A stretch of DNA of 19,856 bases, taken from Sphingopyxis macrogoltabida (GTDB taxonomy: Bacteria > Pseudomonadota > Alphaproteobacteria > Sphingomonadales > Sphingomonadaceae). Under the pieces are notes generated by a model that was given only the letters and a program-made list of their open reading frames with translations, searched no databases and was not told where the DNA came from. Both the position numbers and the translations under genes were made by a program. The stretch spans positions 1 through 19,856 of the forward strand of contig QFPJ01000044.1 in NCBI GenBank assembly GCA_003241685.1, written 5' to 3'. The stretch's first letter is position 1. Each line of letters opens with the position of its first letter. This document shows, piece after piece, positions 7,643-15,907 of this stretch.

Positions 7643-9316
7643 ATGCTGCGACAGGCCATTTCCCTCGTGATCGGCGGTGCAGCGGTGATGGCGGCGCAAA
7701 ATGCGTCGGCGCAGGCCGAGGTGCAACAACTCGGTGCCGATTTCTGGGCATGGCGTGCCACGACCCAGCCCGCGACAAGCGATGATATCCCGCGCATCGT
7801 GCGCCCCGCCATGTGGACGCCCGACTGGTCACCCGCTGCCGTCGCCGCGCAGCAGGAGCGGCTCGCAGCGTTTGAGGCCCAGTGGAAGGCGCTCGCCGGC
7901 AAGCCGCAGTCGGTAAGCGAACGCGTCGATTATCGGCTCGTCGGGTCGGCGCTGTCGCGCGTCCGCTGGGAACTCGACCATGTTGCGGCATGGCGCCGCC
8001 AGCCGCATTTCTATGTCGCGCAGGCGCTCAATCCGATCTTCGAGGTGCTGTTGCCGCCGCCGCCGCTGGCGTCCGCGCGGATCGACGACGTGATCCGCCT
8101 GCTGAACAATGCCCCGAACATCCTGATGGCGGGCAAGGTGAACCTGACCGATATGCGCGGGCCATTCGTGGACGCGGCGCTGCACCAGATTGCCGATGTG
8201 CCTGCCAGCCTCGACGGCATGGTCGCAGGCATGGATTCGAATGCGACGTCGGCCCAGCGCCGACAGCTGAAGGCCGCAAAGGACAAGGCGCTTGTCGCAT
8301 TTGCTGATTTCAGCGCGCATTTGAAGGCGAAGAGGCCGGGTCTGTCCGATGTCACGGCGGTCGGCGCCGAAAGCTATCGCTACTTCCTCGGCAGCGTTGC
8401 CCTCTATCCCTATTCACCCGAAGAACTGCTGGTGATGGGGCGGCAGGAATGGGCGCGCTCGGTCCTGTTCGAGGAACTTGAGCGCAACCGCAATGCGGGC
8501 GTGCCCGAGTTGCCGATCGGCAGTTCGATCGATGCGGTGATTGCGAAACTCGATGCGGACGAAGGCAAGATTCGCGACTTCTTGCGCGACAAGGACCTGC
8601 TGACCGTGCCCGGCTGGGCAGGGCATTATAAAGCGCAGCCGTTTCCCGCCTATCTGGCGCCGATCGGCTGGCTCGGACGTACCTTCGATCTCACCAGCCA
8701 GGCGCGCGTCGGGCAGGACGCGACCGTATATCTTCCCGATCCATCTCCGAAGCTTGGCTATTTCAACCTGTCGATCACCCGCGATCCGCGGCCGATCATC
8801 GTGCATGAAGGGGTGCCGGGGCATTTCTTTCAGCTTATGTTGAGCTGGAAACACCCCAATCCCCTGCGCCGCCATTATTATGACAGCGGTGCGAACGAAG
8901 GCACCGGCTTCTATGCCGAGGAGATGATGCTTCAGGCCGGGCTGTGGGCCGACGCGCCGAAGACGCGCGAGATCATCTATAATTTCGCGCGGCTGCGCGC
9001 GCTGCGCGTCGAGGTCGATGTCAAGCTCGCGCTCGGTGAGTTCAGCATCGCGGACGCGGCCAACTATCTGGAAAGGATGGTTCCCATGGACAGGATGACG
9101 GCCGAGGAAGAGGCGGTCTTTTTCGCGGCTTCGCCAGGGCAGGCGATCAGTTATCAGATCGGCAAGATGCAGACCGCCGAATTCCTTGCCGAAGCGCGTG
9201 TGCGCGAGGGCAAGACCTTCGATCTCAAGCGGTTTCACGACTATCTCTGGCAGAACGGCAATGTGCCCATCGCGCTTCAGAAAGAGGAGTATCTGGCGAT
9301 GGTGAGCGGACAATAG
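7643..9316 (+). CDS. Secreted DUF885 family metallopeptidase-like protein (intact motif)
   Basis: 557 aa, DUF885 (PF05960). The ATG at 7643 lies 2 bp after the S9 stop, with AGGA 7 nt upstream. The signal peptide MLRQAISLVIGGAAVMAAQNASA is cut before Q24. The metal/catalytic motif is complete: H388-E389-G-V-P-G-H394, and the predicted third-ligand region A417-N-E419-G-T-G-F-Y-A-E-E. The C-terminal helical signature SYQIGKMQTAEFLAEAR...FDLKRFHDYLWQNGNVPIAL is typical of the family. By shared segments it belongs to the same subfamily as the protein at 324-2027, and it is the version with the glutamate kept. The family is thought to be a zinc-dependent peptidase. Being behind an S9 peptidase fits stepwise trimming of oligopeptides in the periplasm (inference). 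Confidence 0.92.
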   Translation: MLRQAISLVIGGAAVMAAQNASAQAEVQQLGADFWAWRATTQPATSDDIPRIVRPAMWTPDWSPAAVAAQQERLAAFEAQWKALAGKPQSVSERVDYRLVGSALSRVRWELDHVAAWRRQPHFYVAQALNPIFEVLLPPPPLASARIDDVIRLLNNAPNILMAGKVNLTDMRGPFVDAALHQIADVPASLDGMVAGMDSNATSAQRRQLKAAKDKALVAFADFSAHLKAKRPGLSDVTAVGAESYRYFLGSVALYPYSPEELLVMGRQEWARSVLFEELERNRNAGVPELPIGSSIDAVIAKLDADEGKIRDFLRDKDLLTVPGWAGHYKAQPFPAYLAPIGWLGRTFDLTSQARVGQDATVYLPDPSPKLGYFNLSITRDPRPIIVHEGVPGHFFQLMLSWKHPNPLRRHYYDSGANEGTGFYAEEMMLQAGLWADAPKTREIIYNFARLRALRVEVDVKLALGEFSIADAANYLERMVPMDRMTAEEEAVFFAASPGQAISYQIGKMQTAEFLAEARVREGKTFDLKRFHDYLWQNGNVPIALQKEEYLAMVSGQ

Positions 9317-9324
9317 GTGGCAGC

Positions 9325-9804
9325 ATGCGTTTTATCCGACTGACCGAACCGCAATCCGGCCTGTCCGCGCGCTGCCGCCTGCTCGATCAGGCGGCGCCAG
9401 ATTCGACCGCATTCCTGTGGGATCTCGCCCAGCGAAACGCCGGGTTCGAGGCGATGCACGCGATCTGGACGGGGCCGGAAATCTCCATCCCCATGCCGGC
9501 GAGTGTCCTGCCGGAAGGGATGGCGCAACCCGCCATTCCGGCGGAAAATGCCACATCCTATCCCGAGGCGGGCGATATCGTGCTCGCCTATCTCGCGGCG
9601 GGCAGCACCAAAGGCCTGCCTCCTGGACCCTTTTACGACATCGGTCTCTTCTACGCCGGGGGAGGGCGGTTGCTGATGCCCTTCGGCTGGATCCAGGCCA
9701 ATGTTTGCGCGCGCATCGTCGACGAGGACCTGGCCAGGGCGCAGGCCGATTGCCGGACAATCCGGCGCAGCGGTGCCTGCACGATTTCCATCGAAACGGC
9801 GTGA
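9325..9804 (+). CDS. DUF3830-like small protein (probable cyclophilin-like fold)
   Basis: 159 aa, no signal peptide and no membrane segment, so cytoplasmic. The ATG at 9325 has AGGTGG 4 nt upstream and is 8 bp after the DUF885 stop. The pattern LLDQAAPDSTAFLWDLA...MHAIWTGPEISIPMP...ENATSYPEAGDIVLAY...YDIGLFYAGGGRLLMPFGWIQANVCARI matches what I recall of DUF3830 (PF12903), a family with a cyclophilin-like beta barrel and unknown activity. The match is from memory, not a search. Tight placement between a peptidase and a transporter gene suggests work on the imported compound, but no catalytic residues can be named. Confidence 0.6.
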   Translation: MRFIRLTEPQSGLSARCRLLDQAAPDSTAFLWDLAQRNAGFEAMHAIWTGPEISIPMPASVLPEGMAQPAIPAENATSYPEAGDIVLAYLAAGSTKGLPPGPFYDIGLFYAGGGRLLMPFGWIQANVCARIVDEDLARAQADCRTIRRSGACTISIETA

Positions 9805-9816
9805 GGACCGGCGCGC

Positions 9817-10716
9817 ATGACCTATGACGATCTGATGTCCCTGCTCGGGAACTGGCTCCTCCCCGGATCGCTCGTCGCGATCATGGTGTCGATGGGGCTG
9901 TCACTGACCGCCGACGACTTTCGGCAGGTGTTCCGCAACAAGCGTGCGCTGATCTTCGGCGTGTGCTCGATGCTGATCGTGCCGCCGTTGATCGGCCTGA
10001 CCCTGGCGGTCACCGTCGCCCCGACCGCGGCGCTGGCGGTGGGCTTTGTCCTGCTCGCCACGACGCCGGGCGGGATGTTGTCGAACCTGTTCACCGACAT
10101 GGCGAAGGGCGACCTCGCGCTGTCGATGTCGATGACGCTGATTCTCAGCATGATCTATATCTTCGTCATTCCCTTCTATGCCCATTTCGCGCTGCTGCAC
10201 TTCATGGGGCTGAACGCCGACGTTCAGGTGCCGCTCGCATCCTTTTTCTGGGATATCTTCTCGATCACCGTGCTGCCCGCGGCGGTCGGTTTCGCCATTC
10301 GCGCCTGGAAACCCACCTTTGCGATCTGGTTCAAGCGTTACCTGAAGAATGCCGCGACGATCATTCTCTTCAGCGCCTTCGGCGTCATCCTGTACGATCA
10401 GGTTCCGGTGTTGCGCGAAAATCTCGGCGCGCTGTTCTGGATCACCGTCGCGCTGAACCTGATCATGGTCGTCGTCGTCATGTCGATCGTGCGCTTTGCC
10501 GGCTTCACCCGGCGTGAAAATGTCGCGATCGGAATCGAGCATCTTATGCGGCAGGAAGGCACGGCGATCTTCATTGCCGTTTCGATCGTCGGCAACAACG
10601 AGATGTCGCTGCCGATGATCATGAATACGCCCGTCGCGCTCTGCTTCGTGCTGCTCTTTGTCGCCCTCGCGCGGCGGACGGGGCGGTCTGCGGCGGCCGC
10701 GCCGGCCACCGTCTGA
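9817..10716 (+). CDS. BASS-family (bile acid:sodium symporter-like) transporter
   Basis: 299 aa with about nine or ten hydrophobic segments, the size of bacterial BASS/NTCP proteins. The ATG at 9817 has GAGGA 9 nt upstream, overlapping the previous stop region (gap 12 bp). Family signatures include MGLSLTADDF (26-35), ATTPGGMLSNLFTDMAKGDLALSMSMT (81-107) and IEHLMRQEG (240-248). By spacing, S89, N90, S103, T107 and E241 line up with the Na1 ligands known from the Neisseria ASBT structure. The following VGMQN of typical members reads HLMRQ here, putting R245 where a Na2-site glutamine is expected. It sits in the inner membrane and probably moves an organic anion. Substrate and direction are unknown. 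Confidence 0.85.
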   Translation: MTYDDLMSLLGNWLLPGSLVAIMVSMGLSLTADDFRQVFRNKRALIFGVCSMLIVPPLIGLTLAVTVAPTAALAVGFVLLATTPGGMLSNLFTDMAKGDLALSMSMTLILSMIYIFVIPFYAHFALLHFMGLNADVQVPLASFFWDIFSITVLPAAVGFAIRAWKPTFAIWFKRYLKNAATIILFSAFGVILYDQVPVLRENLGALFWITVALNLIMVVVVMSIVRFAGFTRRENVAIGIEHLMRQEGTAIFIAVSIVGNNEMSLPMIMNTPVALCFVLLFVALARRTGRSAAAAPATV

Positions 10717-10733
10717 AACATAACAGGATAGGG

Positions 10734-10750
10734 CGCCCGGCCGCCGGGCG
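10734..10750 (+). terminator. Short hairpin after BASS gene
   Basis: CGCCCGG (10734-10740), loop CCG and CCGGGCG (10744-10750) form a perfect 7-bp GC stem 17 bp after the transporter stop. No T-run follows. It may partly end or pause transcription before the flavoprotein gene, which is separated by 140 bp and might have its own promoter. No convincing promoter could be picked. Confidence 0.4.
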
Positions 10751-10856
10751 AGCAGGAAAGTTCGAATATGATATTGTCCCGTGTTGAGGGCGTCGCGATG
10801 GGTTTCCTTCCCCTCGTCGCGATACGCCTCCCCTTCGTCTCGCTGACGGAGTGGTG

Positions 10857-12158
10857 ATGCAGTACCGATCGATTGAGCGTGCCGCGCGCAACAATGGCGT
10901 GACGGCCCCCCTGTGGACCGCGACCGCCGCGCCCGGACCAGTGCTCGCGCCGCTTTCCGGCCATGTCGAAACCGACGTGCTGGTCATCGGTGGCGGGATC
11001 GCCGGCATGACCACGGCGCTGCATTTGGCCGAAAAGGGCGCCCAGGTCGTTCTCGTCGAGGCGGGGCAGCCCGGCGACGGCGCGACCGGACAGAGCGGCG
11101 GGCTGGTCGCGCCCGACTATATTCGCCATTCGCCCGAAACGGTGCGGCAGGTGCTGGGGCACGAGGGCGGCGAACGGCTGACCCGCATGATCGGCGCGTC
11201 GGGGCGGCACGTCTTCGACCTGATCGCCCGACTGGGCATCCAGTGCGATGCGCGGCAGGATGGATTCTACACCCCCGCCCACGGCGACGCTCTTGCCGAC
11301 AATCAGCGGCGGTTCGTCAACCAGTGGCGGTCGCGCGGGCACGCGGTGGACTTCATCGAAGGGGCCGATGTGCGGCAGCTGTTCGGTGCGGATCGCTATG
11401 TCGGCGCCATGTATTTTGCCGATGGCGGCAGTCTCAACCCGCTGGCCTATGTCCGCGGACTCGCGGCAGCGGGACTGCGGGCGGGCGCACGTCTGTTCGC
11501 GAGCAGTCCGGTGCTTTCGCTGGAAAAAAGCAATGGTGGTTGGGTGTGCCGGACCCCGGACGGCACCGTGCGTGCGGCGCGCGTGGTGCTCGCGGCGAAT
11601 GGCGGCAATGCGGCGCTGCACCCCGCGATGCGGCGGACGACCTTACCGCTGCATGTCTATCAATTTGCAACGGCGCCGCTCGATGCAGCGCAGCGCGATG
11701 CCATCTTGCCCAGGGGCGGGGCGTTTACCGACAAGGTCCCCTATCTGTTCAGCGCCCGGCTCGACGGTCACGGCCACCTGATCTCGGCCTTTCCGGTGTC
11801 CTTCCTCGTGCGCGGCGACAAGGCCTATTATCGCGAGGCGCGGCGCCGGCTGAAACAGCATTTCGCGGCAATGCCGAACCCGCGGGTCGATTATATGTGG
11901 CGCGGCCTTGCGCGGGTGAACACCTCTTTCCTGCCCGAAGTCTATGATCTGGGCGATGGCGCGATCGCGATCCAGGCTTGCAACGGACGCGGCATTTCCA
12001 CGAACAGCGTGCTGGGCGCCGAAGTCGCGGACATGCTGGTGAGCGGCGATGCAAAGATGCTGTCGGTGCAGATGCGGGCGCCGGCGCCGGTGCGGATGCA
12101 TGCCGCAGCGGCCCTGCTGCCCAAGCTGCTGATGTCGATGGCCTATCTGTCGAACTGA
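10857..12158 (+). CDS. FAD-dependent oxidoreductase of the DAO family (PuuB/DadA-like)
   Basis: 433 aa. The ATG at 10857 is preferred over GTG codons at 10851 and 10854 because GGAG (10848-10851) lies 5 nt upstream of it. After a leader of about 36 residues, a dinucleotide-binding fold begins: DVLVIGGGIAG (G45-x-G47-x-x-G50) with the ribose-binding acidic residue E68 (VVLVEAG). GATGQSGGLVAPDY follows, like the GASGRNGG segment of gamma-glutamylputrescine oxidase-type proteins. The C-terminus has the second FAD contact region (GDGAIAIQACNGRGISTNSVLGAEVADML). These enzymes oxidise amines or amino acids to imines that hydrolyse to oxo compounds plus ammonia. There is no signal peptide, so it is cytoplasmic. 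It converges on the marR gene with 7 bp between stops. The substrate is unknown. Confidence 0.88.
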   Translation: MQYRSIERAARNNGVTAPLWTATAAPGPVLAPLSGHVETDVLVIGGGIAGMTTALHLAEKGAQVVLVEAGQPGDGATGQSGGLVAPDYIRHSPETVRQVLGHEGGERLTRMIGASGRHVFDLIARLGIQCDARQDGFYTPAHGDALADNQRRFVNQWRSRGHAVDFIEGADVRQLFGADRYVGAMYFADGGSLNPLAYVRGLAAAGLRAGARLFASSPVLSLEKSNGGWVCRTPDGTVRAARVVLAANGGNAALHPAMRRTTLPLHVYQFATAPLDAAQRDAILPRGGAFTDKVPYLFSARLDGHGHLISAFPVSFLVRGDKAYYREARRRLKQHFAAMPNPRVDYMWRGLARVNTSFLPEVYDLGDGAIAIQACNGRGISTNSVLGAEVADMLVSGDAKMLSVQMRAPAPVRMHAAAALLPKLLMSMAYLSN

Positions 12159-12165
12159 ACGATGG

Positions 12166-12636
12166 TCAGGGCGCGAGCGGTTCCAGATTGTCGTGCAGTC
12201 GTCCGAGGAGGGCGACGAGATGCTCAAACTCGCCGCCGTCGAGGCCGGTTATCAGATGTTCATAGACCGGAGCGGTCACCTGGCGCGCTTCGGCGAGCCG
12301 CGCGTCGCCTGTGGGCGCAAGCGCGACAGATGTCACGCGGGCGTCGTCGGGACTTGGCGTCGTGCTGACCAGACCCGCCGCGGTCATGCGCTGGATGATG
12401 CGTGTCATCGTCGACAGATTGATCACGGCTGCTTCCGCGATTTCGCGCGCTCCACGCGGTGATTTTTCGCCGAGGATCATCAGCACCCTCCAGCTTGGGA
12501 TGTCGAGCCCGATCGCGCGGAGCCGCGCGTCGATGATGCTGTTGTACCGGCTGACCAGCCGGTTGAGCAGATAGAATGGGTATCGATCGACCCGGAAGGC
12601 GGTGTTGCCGGGATTGCCCGAATGAAAGACGTCCAT
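12166..12636 (-). CDS. MarR family transcriptional regulator
   Basis: 156 aa, the normal MarR length. The ATG at 12636 is chosen because the frame extends upstream without family character and would overlap the divergent gene's start; no strong Shine-Dalgarno is visible at any candidate. The helical dimer segment FYLLNRLVSRYNSIIDARLRAIGLDIPSWRVL leads into the winged helix-turn-helix: GAREIAEAAVINLSTMTRIIQRMTAAGLV (62-90), with wing residues TPSPDDARVTSVALAPTG (93-110), including the conserved D-x-R type pair (D98, R100). It is divergent from the DUF885 gene at 12724, and a dyad lies 8 bp upstream of its start. It probably represses itself and that gene (inference). The ligand is unknown. Confidence 0.88.
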   Translation of the reverse strand: MDVFHSGNPGNTAFRVDRYPFYLLNRLVSRYNSIIDARLRAIGLDIPSWRVLMILGEKSPRGAREIAEAAVINLSTMTRIIQRMTAAGLVSTTPSPDDARVTSVALAPTGDARLAEARQVTAPVYEHLITGLDGGEFEHLVALLGRLHDNLEPLAP

Positions 12637-12644
12637 GGACGGTG

Positions 12645-12666
12645 CTTTAGCCCAATATGGCCAAGG
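12645..12666. promoter_or_regulatory. Imperfect dyad, candidate MarR operator
   Basis: Half-sites CTTTAGCC (12645-12652) and GGCCAAGG (12659-12666) are separated by 6 nt and match at 6 of 8 paired positions (core TTxGCC / GGCxAA). It lies 8 nt from the marR start and 57 nt from the DUF885 start, inside the 87-bp divergent gap. Size and spacing suit a MarR dimer. Binding is inferred. Confidence 0.4.
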
Positions 12667-12723
12667 TTCAATCCGCTGCGTCCGGACGTCAGGAGGCGTT
12701 GGTGTCATAGGAGAAGAGGCAGG

Positions 12724-14463
12724 ATGCACATGTCGATATCGTCCCTGACGGGCGCGCTAGCACGCAGTGGGATGCTGTGTGCGGCGGCTTTTTTGCTGGG
12801 CGGCGCGGGGCATCCGTCGCTTCCCGAACTGGTGGCCTCCTATGAAGATTTTTCTCGCGACCATCCGATGGAGGCCGGCCGGTCGGACCCGCCGCGTTCG
12901 CGGGTGGGGTGGCCCGACGAAACGCAGGACGGCATGGCGCAGCGGCGGGTCGCACTGGAACGGATCGCCACCGCGCTCGATGGGCTCGGCAATGACGGGC
13001 TGTCGGACGAAGACCGTGTCGACCGGGACTATCTGCGCCAGCTTGTCGGCTGGCGGATCGAAGGGATTGATTTCGACGAGCGCCGATTTGCCTTTGTCGC
13101 GCATGAAGGATTCTACAACACGCCCTACGCGCTGGCCCGCGGCCTGAACCTGCGAAGCGAGGCGGAGGCGCTCGAATGGGTTGAACGGATGCGCGGCATT
13201 CCGGGCTATTTTGCCGAACAGCGCGCGAATCTCGAACGCGGGGTAGCGACCGGCTGGACGCATCCGGCGATCGTGATCGATGTCGGGGCGGCGATCCTGC
13301 GCAAGCAGATCGCGACGCCGGTGACGGAGGATCCGATGCTCGAACCGCTCGGCGGCTACCCCGACGTCGCGGCAGAGGCGCTGCGGCTGATCGAGCGCGA
13401 AATCCGCCCCGCCCAGCGGACGGCGCTAGCCTATATCGACGGACCCTATCGCGCCAAGGCGCGCCGCGACCTCGGCATTGCGGCGGTTCCCGGCGGGCGC
13501 GCCTATTATGACTTCCTGCTGCGTTACTACACGACGACCGACCTGTCGGCCGAACAGATTCATGCAATGGGCTTGGCGGAGGTCGAGCGAATCCGGGGCG
13601 AAATGGATGCGGTTATCGCGTCGGTCGGATTTTCGGGCAGCTTCGCCGACTGGCTCCGCTTCCTGCGCACTGATCCGCGCTTTTACGCCACCAGCCGCGA
13701 GGAACTGATCGAGAAATACGCCGCCGCGTCCAAACGGATCGACGGCGTCCTGCCGCGTTACTTCTCCGTATTGCCGCGGCAGCCCTTCACGATCGTCCCG
13801 GTCCCGCGCGAACTGGAGGAAGGCTATACGACCGCGCGCGGCGGCGGAGGCGGTGACTTCGAAAGGGGTTTTGCGGGAACATTCGTCGTCAATACCTCGC
13901 ATCTCGATCAGCGGCCGTTGTACGAGGTGCCCGCGCTCAGCCTCCACGAAGCGGCACCGGGGCATCACACGCATGGCGCGCTGAACAACGAGAACAAGGC
14001 GCTGCCGGACTTTCGCCGCGCCCGCGACCTGCTTGCCTTTCGCGAGGGCTGGGCGCTCTATGCCGAACGGCTCGGGCACGAGATGGGCGTCTATCGCGAC
14101 GCCTATGAAAAATTCGGCAGTCTTTCGACCGAGATGTGGCGCGCGTGCCGCATGGTGGTCGACACCGGCATCCATGTCATGGGCTGGAATTACCAGCAGG
14201 CGCGACGGTGCTTTTCGGAGAATACGGCGCTGGCCGACATCAACATCGATACGGAACTCGCCCGCTACATCGGCGCGCCCGGCGGCGCGGTCGCGTACAA
14301 GGTCGGCGAACTGAAGATCGTCGAATTGCGGCGCCGCGCCGAAGCGGCGCTGGGCGCGCGGTTCGACATCCGGGCCTTTCACGACCTGATCCTCGCGCAG
14401 GGTCAATTGCCGATGACGTTGCTGGAGAAGCGGGTCGACGCCTGGATTGCGGCACCGCGCTGA
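12724..14463 (+). CDS. Secreted DUF885 family metallopeptidase-like protein (canonical type)
   Basis: 579 aa. The ATG at 12724 has AGGAG 10 nt upstream; an ATG two codons later is also possible. The N-terminus has a signal-peptide core (GALARSGMLCAAAFLLGGAG, cut near residue 28-30). The motif is complete and of the commonest family form: H408-E409-A-A-P-G-H414-H, then FREGWALYAERLG with E441 as expected third ligand, and ARYIGAPGGAVAYKVGELKIVELRRRAEAALG near the C-terminus. It is clearly further from the other two DUF885 proteins in the window than they are from each other, so it is not a recent local duplicate. It probably cleaves peptides in the periplasm. The divergent MarR gene suggests separate, ligand-dependent control from the receptor block. 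It converges on iorB with 10 bp between stops. Confidence 0.92.
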   Translation: MHMSISSLTGALARSGMLCAAAFLLGGAGHPSLPELVASYEDFSRDHPMEAGRSDPPRSRVGWPDETQDGMAQRRVALERIATALDGLGNDGLSDEDRVDRDYLRQLVGWRIEGIDFDERRFAFVAHEGFYNTPYALARGLNLRSEAEALEWVERMRGIPGYFAEQRANLERGVATGWTHPAIVIDVGAAILRKQIATPVTEDPMLEPLGGYPDVAAEALRLIEREIRPAQRTALAYIDGPYRAKARRDLGIAAVPGGRAYYDFLLRYYTTTDLSAEQIHAMGLAEVERIRGEMDAVIASVGFSGSFADWLRFLRTDPRFYATSREELIEKYAAASKRIDGVLPRYFSVLPRQPFTIVPVPRELEEGYTTARGGGGGDFERGFAGTFVVNTSHLDQRPLYEVPALSLHEAAPGHHTHGALNNENKALPDFRRARDLLAFREGWALYAERLGHEMGVYRDAYEKFGSLSTEMWRACRMVVDTGIHVMGWNYQQARRCFSENTALADINIDTELARYIGAPGGAVAYKVGELKIVELRRRAEAALGARFDIRAFHDLILAQGQLPMTLLEKRVDAWIAAPR

Positions 14464-14473
14464 TCCCGTCCGG

Positions 14474-15907
14474 TCAGGAGGCGAGTGCGAAATCCAGCGC
14501 TTTGCCCTCTTCATCCGCCAGCGCCGCACCGCGCAAGCGGGCGACATCGCGCGCCGAGAGCCCCCCGGCACGATAGCGGGCGACGATGCGTTCGTAATTG
14601 GCCAGCCCGCGCTCGAACGTGTCGCCATAGCCCTTGATCAGCCGCTGGCATTTCACCAGCTCGAGCGCCGTGGCGGGTTCGGCCGCGCGCACCACGGACA
14701 GCCAGTCCTCGATGCGGGCCTGCTCGATCTGATACCGCAATGTGCCGCGCCGCCAACGCCGCCAGCCTGCGAGCAGCGACAGGATCAGGAACCAGCGCAG
14801 GCTGGTCGTTTCGACATGCCGCCCCTTTTGAAAGAAGGGCTTGAGGCGGCGGGACAGCCCATCGCTCGCAAGAATGCGACGGCCGAGCGATGCTGGCAGT
14901 GTCTCGCAAATCTCCTCGAGCCGGGGATGCATATATTCGGTGAGTTCGACGATCTGGTCGTCCTTCGCCTTCACGTCGCCACGCACCCGCGCGAAGCGGC
15001 TCGCGCGGACCTTCAGCGCGGCAACGCGGATCGTGTCCTCATAGGACATCCACAGCGCCAGGTGCCGTGCGGCTTCGGCAAGTAGTTCGGGACCGCCGTT
15101 CAGGCTTTGGAGTCGATCGAGATAGAGCGCGGCATAGGCGGCATCCTGATAATCCATCAGCCGCCTTACTCCCTCGATCGCGAAGGCGTGCGCCTGTCGG
15201 GGAAGTGTCGCCTCGATGCGCGCCAGCAGCGCGCGACCGGCGTCGGTGGTCGGGCCGTCGGCGGGGGCGCGGTCCGGCTCCGGCGGTTCATGACCTTCGG
15301 CGGCATCGAAGCCCGACGCGAAACCGCGGAGATTGGCTTCGATCGCCTTGCCACCGGCGCGGATCGCATCCTCGAACGTCGCGCGGGGAAAGGGTAGGGC
15401 GCCGCTGCCCGCGAGCGCGCCGAACAGGATCGAACTGATCACGCTGCCCGCGCGGTCGGCGGCTTCCTCCATGTCGAAGCCGATGAAGTGGCGTGCCCGT
15501 TCGTGCGCGGCCGCAATGATGCGCTGGCTGCTCGCGCGGCCATCGCCCATCGCCGATTTCTCATCGATCGCATAGACCCGGTGGGTTGAGCCGATCAGCA
15601 GCGTATCATGCGTCACGAAACCGCGCAGGATCGCGCGCCCGGCCTCCATCAGTTCGGACGCGACGACGATATCGACGTCGCCGGGCACGGGCATCAACGC
15701 GAGTATGGGGGGTAGGGCACTGCCCGTCGGCACCATCTCGATATAATAGACGGTCGCGCCGGTGCGCTGCGCGACGCCCGGGACCGAGGTTCCCTGCGCA
15801 AGATAGCCGTTGGCGTTGCCGAGTTGAACGATCCAGTCGGCGAGTACGCCGCCGCCCTGGCCGCCGAGGCCGAGGACGGCGATCGTGATGCGATCGCGCG
15901 TCGACAT
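14474..15907 (-). CDS. iorB: Indolepyruvate oxidoreductase subunit beta with C-terminal DUF6537-type extension
   Basis: 477 aa, more than twice the roughly 200 aa of archaeal IorB. Start: the ATG at 15907 overlaps the iorA stop (TGATG), with GAGGG 7 nt upstream; a TTG one codon earlier is less likely. Residues 1 to about 205 form the 2-oxoacid:ferredoxin oxidoreductase gamma-type domain (AVLGLGGQGGGVLADWI, GVAQRTGATVYYIEM, VVASELMEAGRAILRGFV). About 230-477 is an alpha-helical extension (DYQDAAYAALYLDRL, SYEDTIRVAALKVRASR, LVKCQRLIKGYGDTFERGLANYERI) that I recognise as the DUF6537 type found at the end of single-chain proteobacterial enzymes. With IorA it oxidatively decarboxylates aryl-pyruvates to aryl-acetyl-CoA, passing electrons to ferredoxin. 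It is cytoplasmic. Confidence 0.88.
   Translation of the reverse strand: MSTRDRITIAVLGLGGQGGGVLADWIVQLGNANGYLAQGTSVPGVAQRTGATVYYIEMVPTGSALPPILALMPVPGDVDIVVASELMEAGRAILRGFVTHDTLLIGSTHRVYAIDEKSAMGDGRASSQRIIAAAHERARHFIGFDMEEAADRAGSVISSILFGALAGSGALPFPRATFEDAIRAGGKAIEANLRGFASGFDAAEGHEPPEPDRAPADGPTTDAGRALLARIEATLPRQAHAFAIEGVRRLMDYQDAAYAALYLDRLQSLNGGPELLAEAARHLALWMSYEDTIRVAALKVRASRFARVRGDVKAKDDQIVELTEYMHPRLEEICETLPASLGRRILASDGLSRRLKPFFQKGRHVETTSLRWFLILSLLAGWRRWRRGTLRYQIEQARIEDWLSVVRAAEPATALELVKCQRLIKGYGDTFERGLANYERIVARYRAGGLSARDVARLRGAALADEEGKALDFALAS

Noticed and set aside
10767..10772. TATGAT as a -10 for the flavoprotein gene
   Set aside because: No recognisable -35 lies 16-18 nt upstream; that space is taken by the GC hairpin.
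12637..12729. Longer MarR frame starting at a GTG at 12729
   Set aside because: The extra 31 residues lack MarR character, would overlap the divergent gene's start and would cover the dyad.
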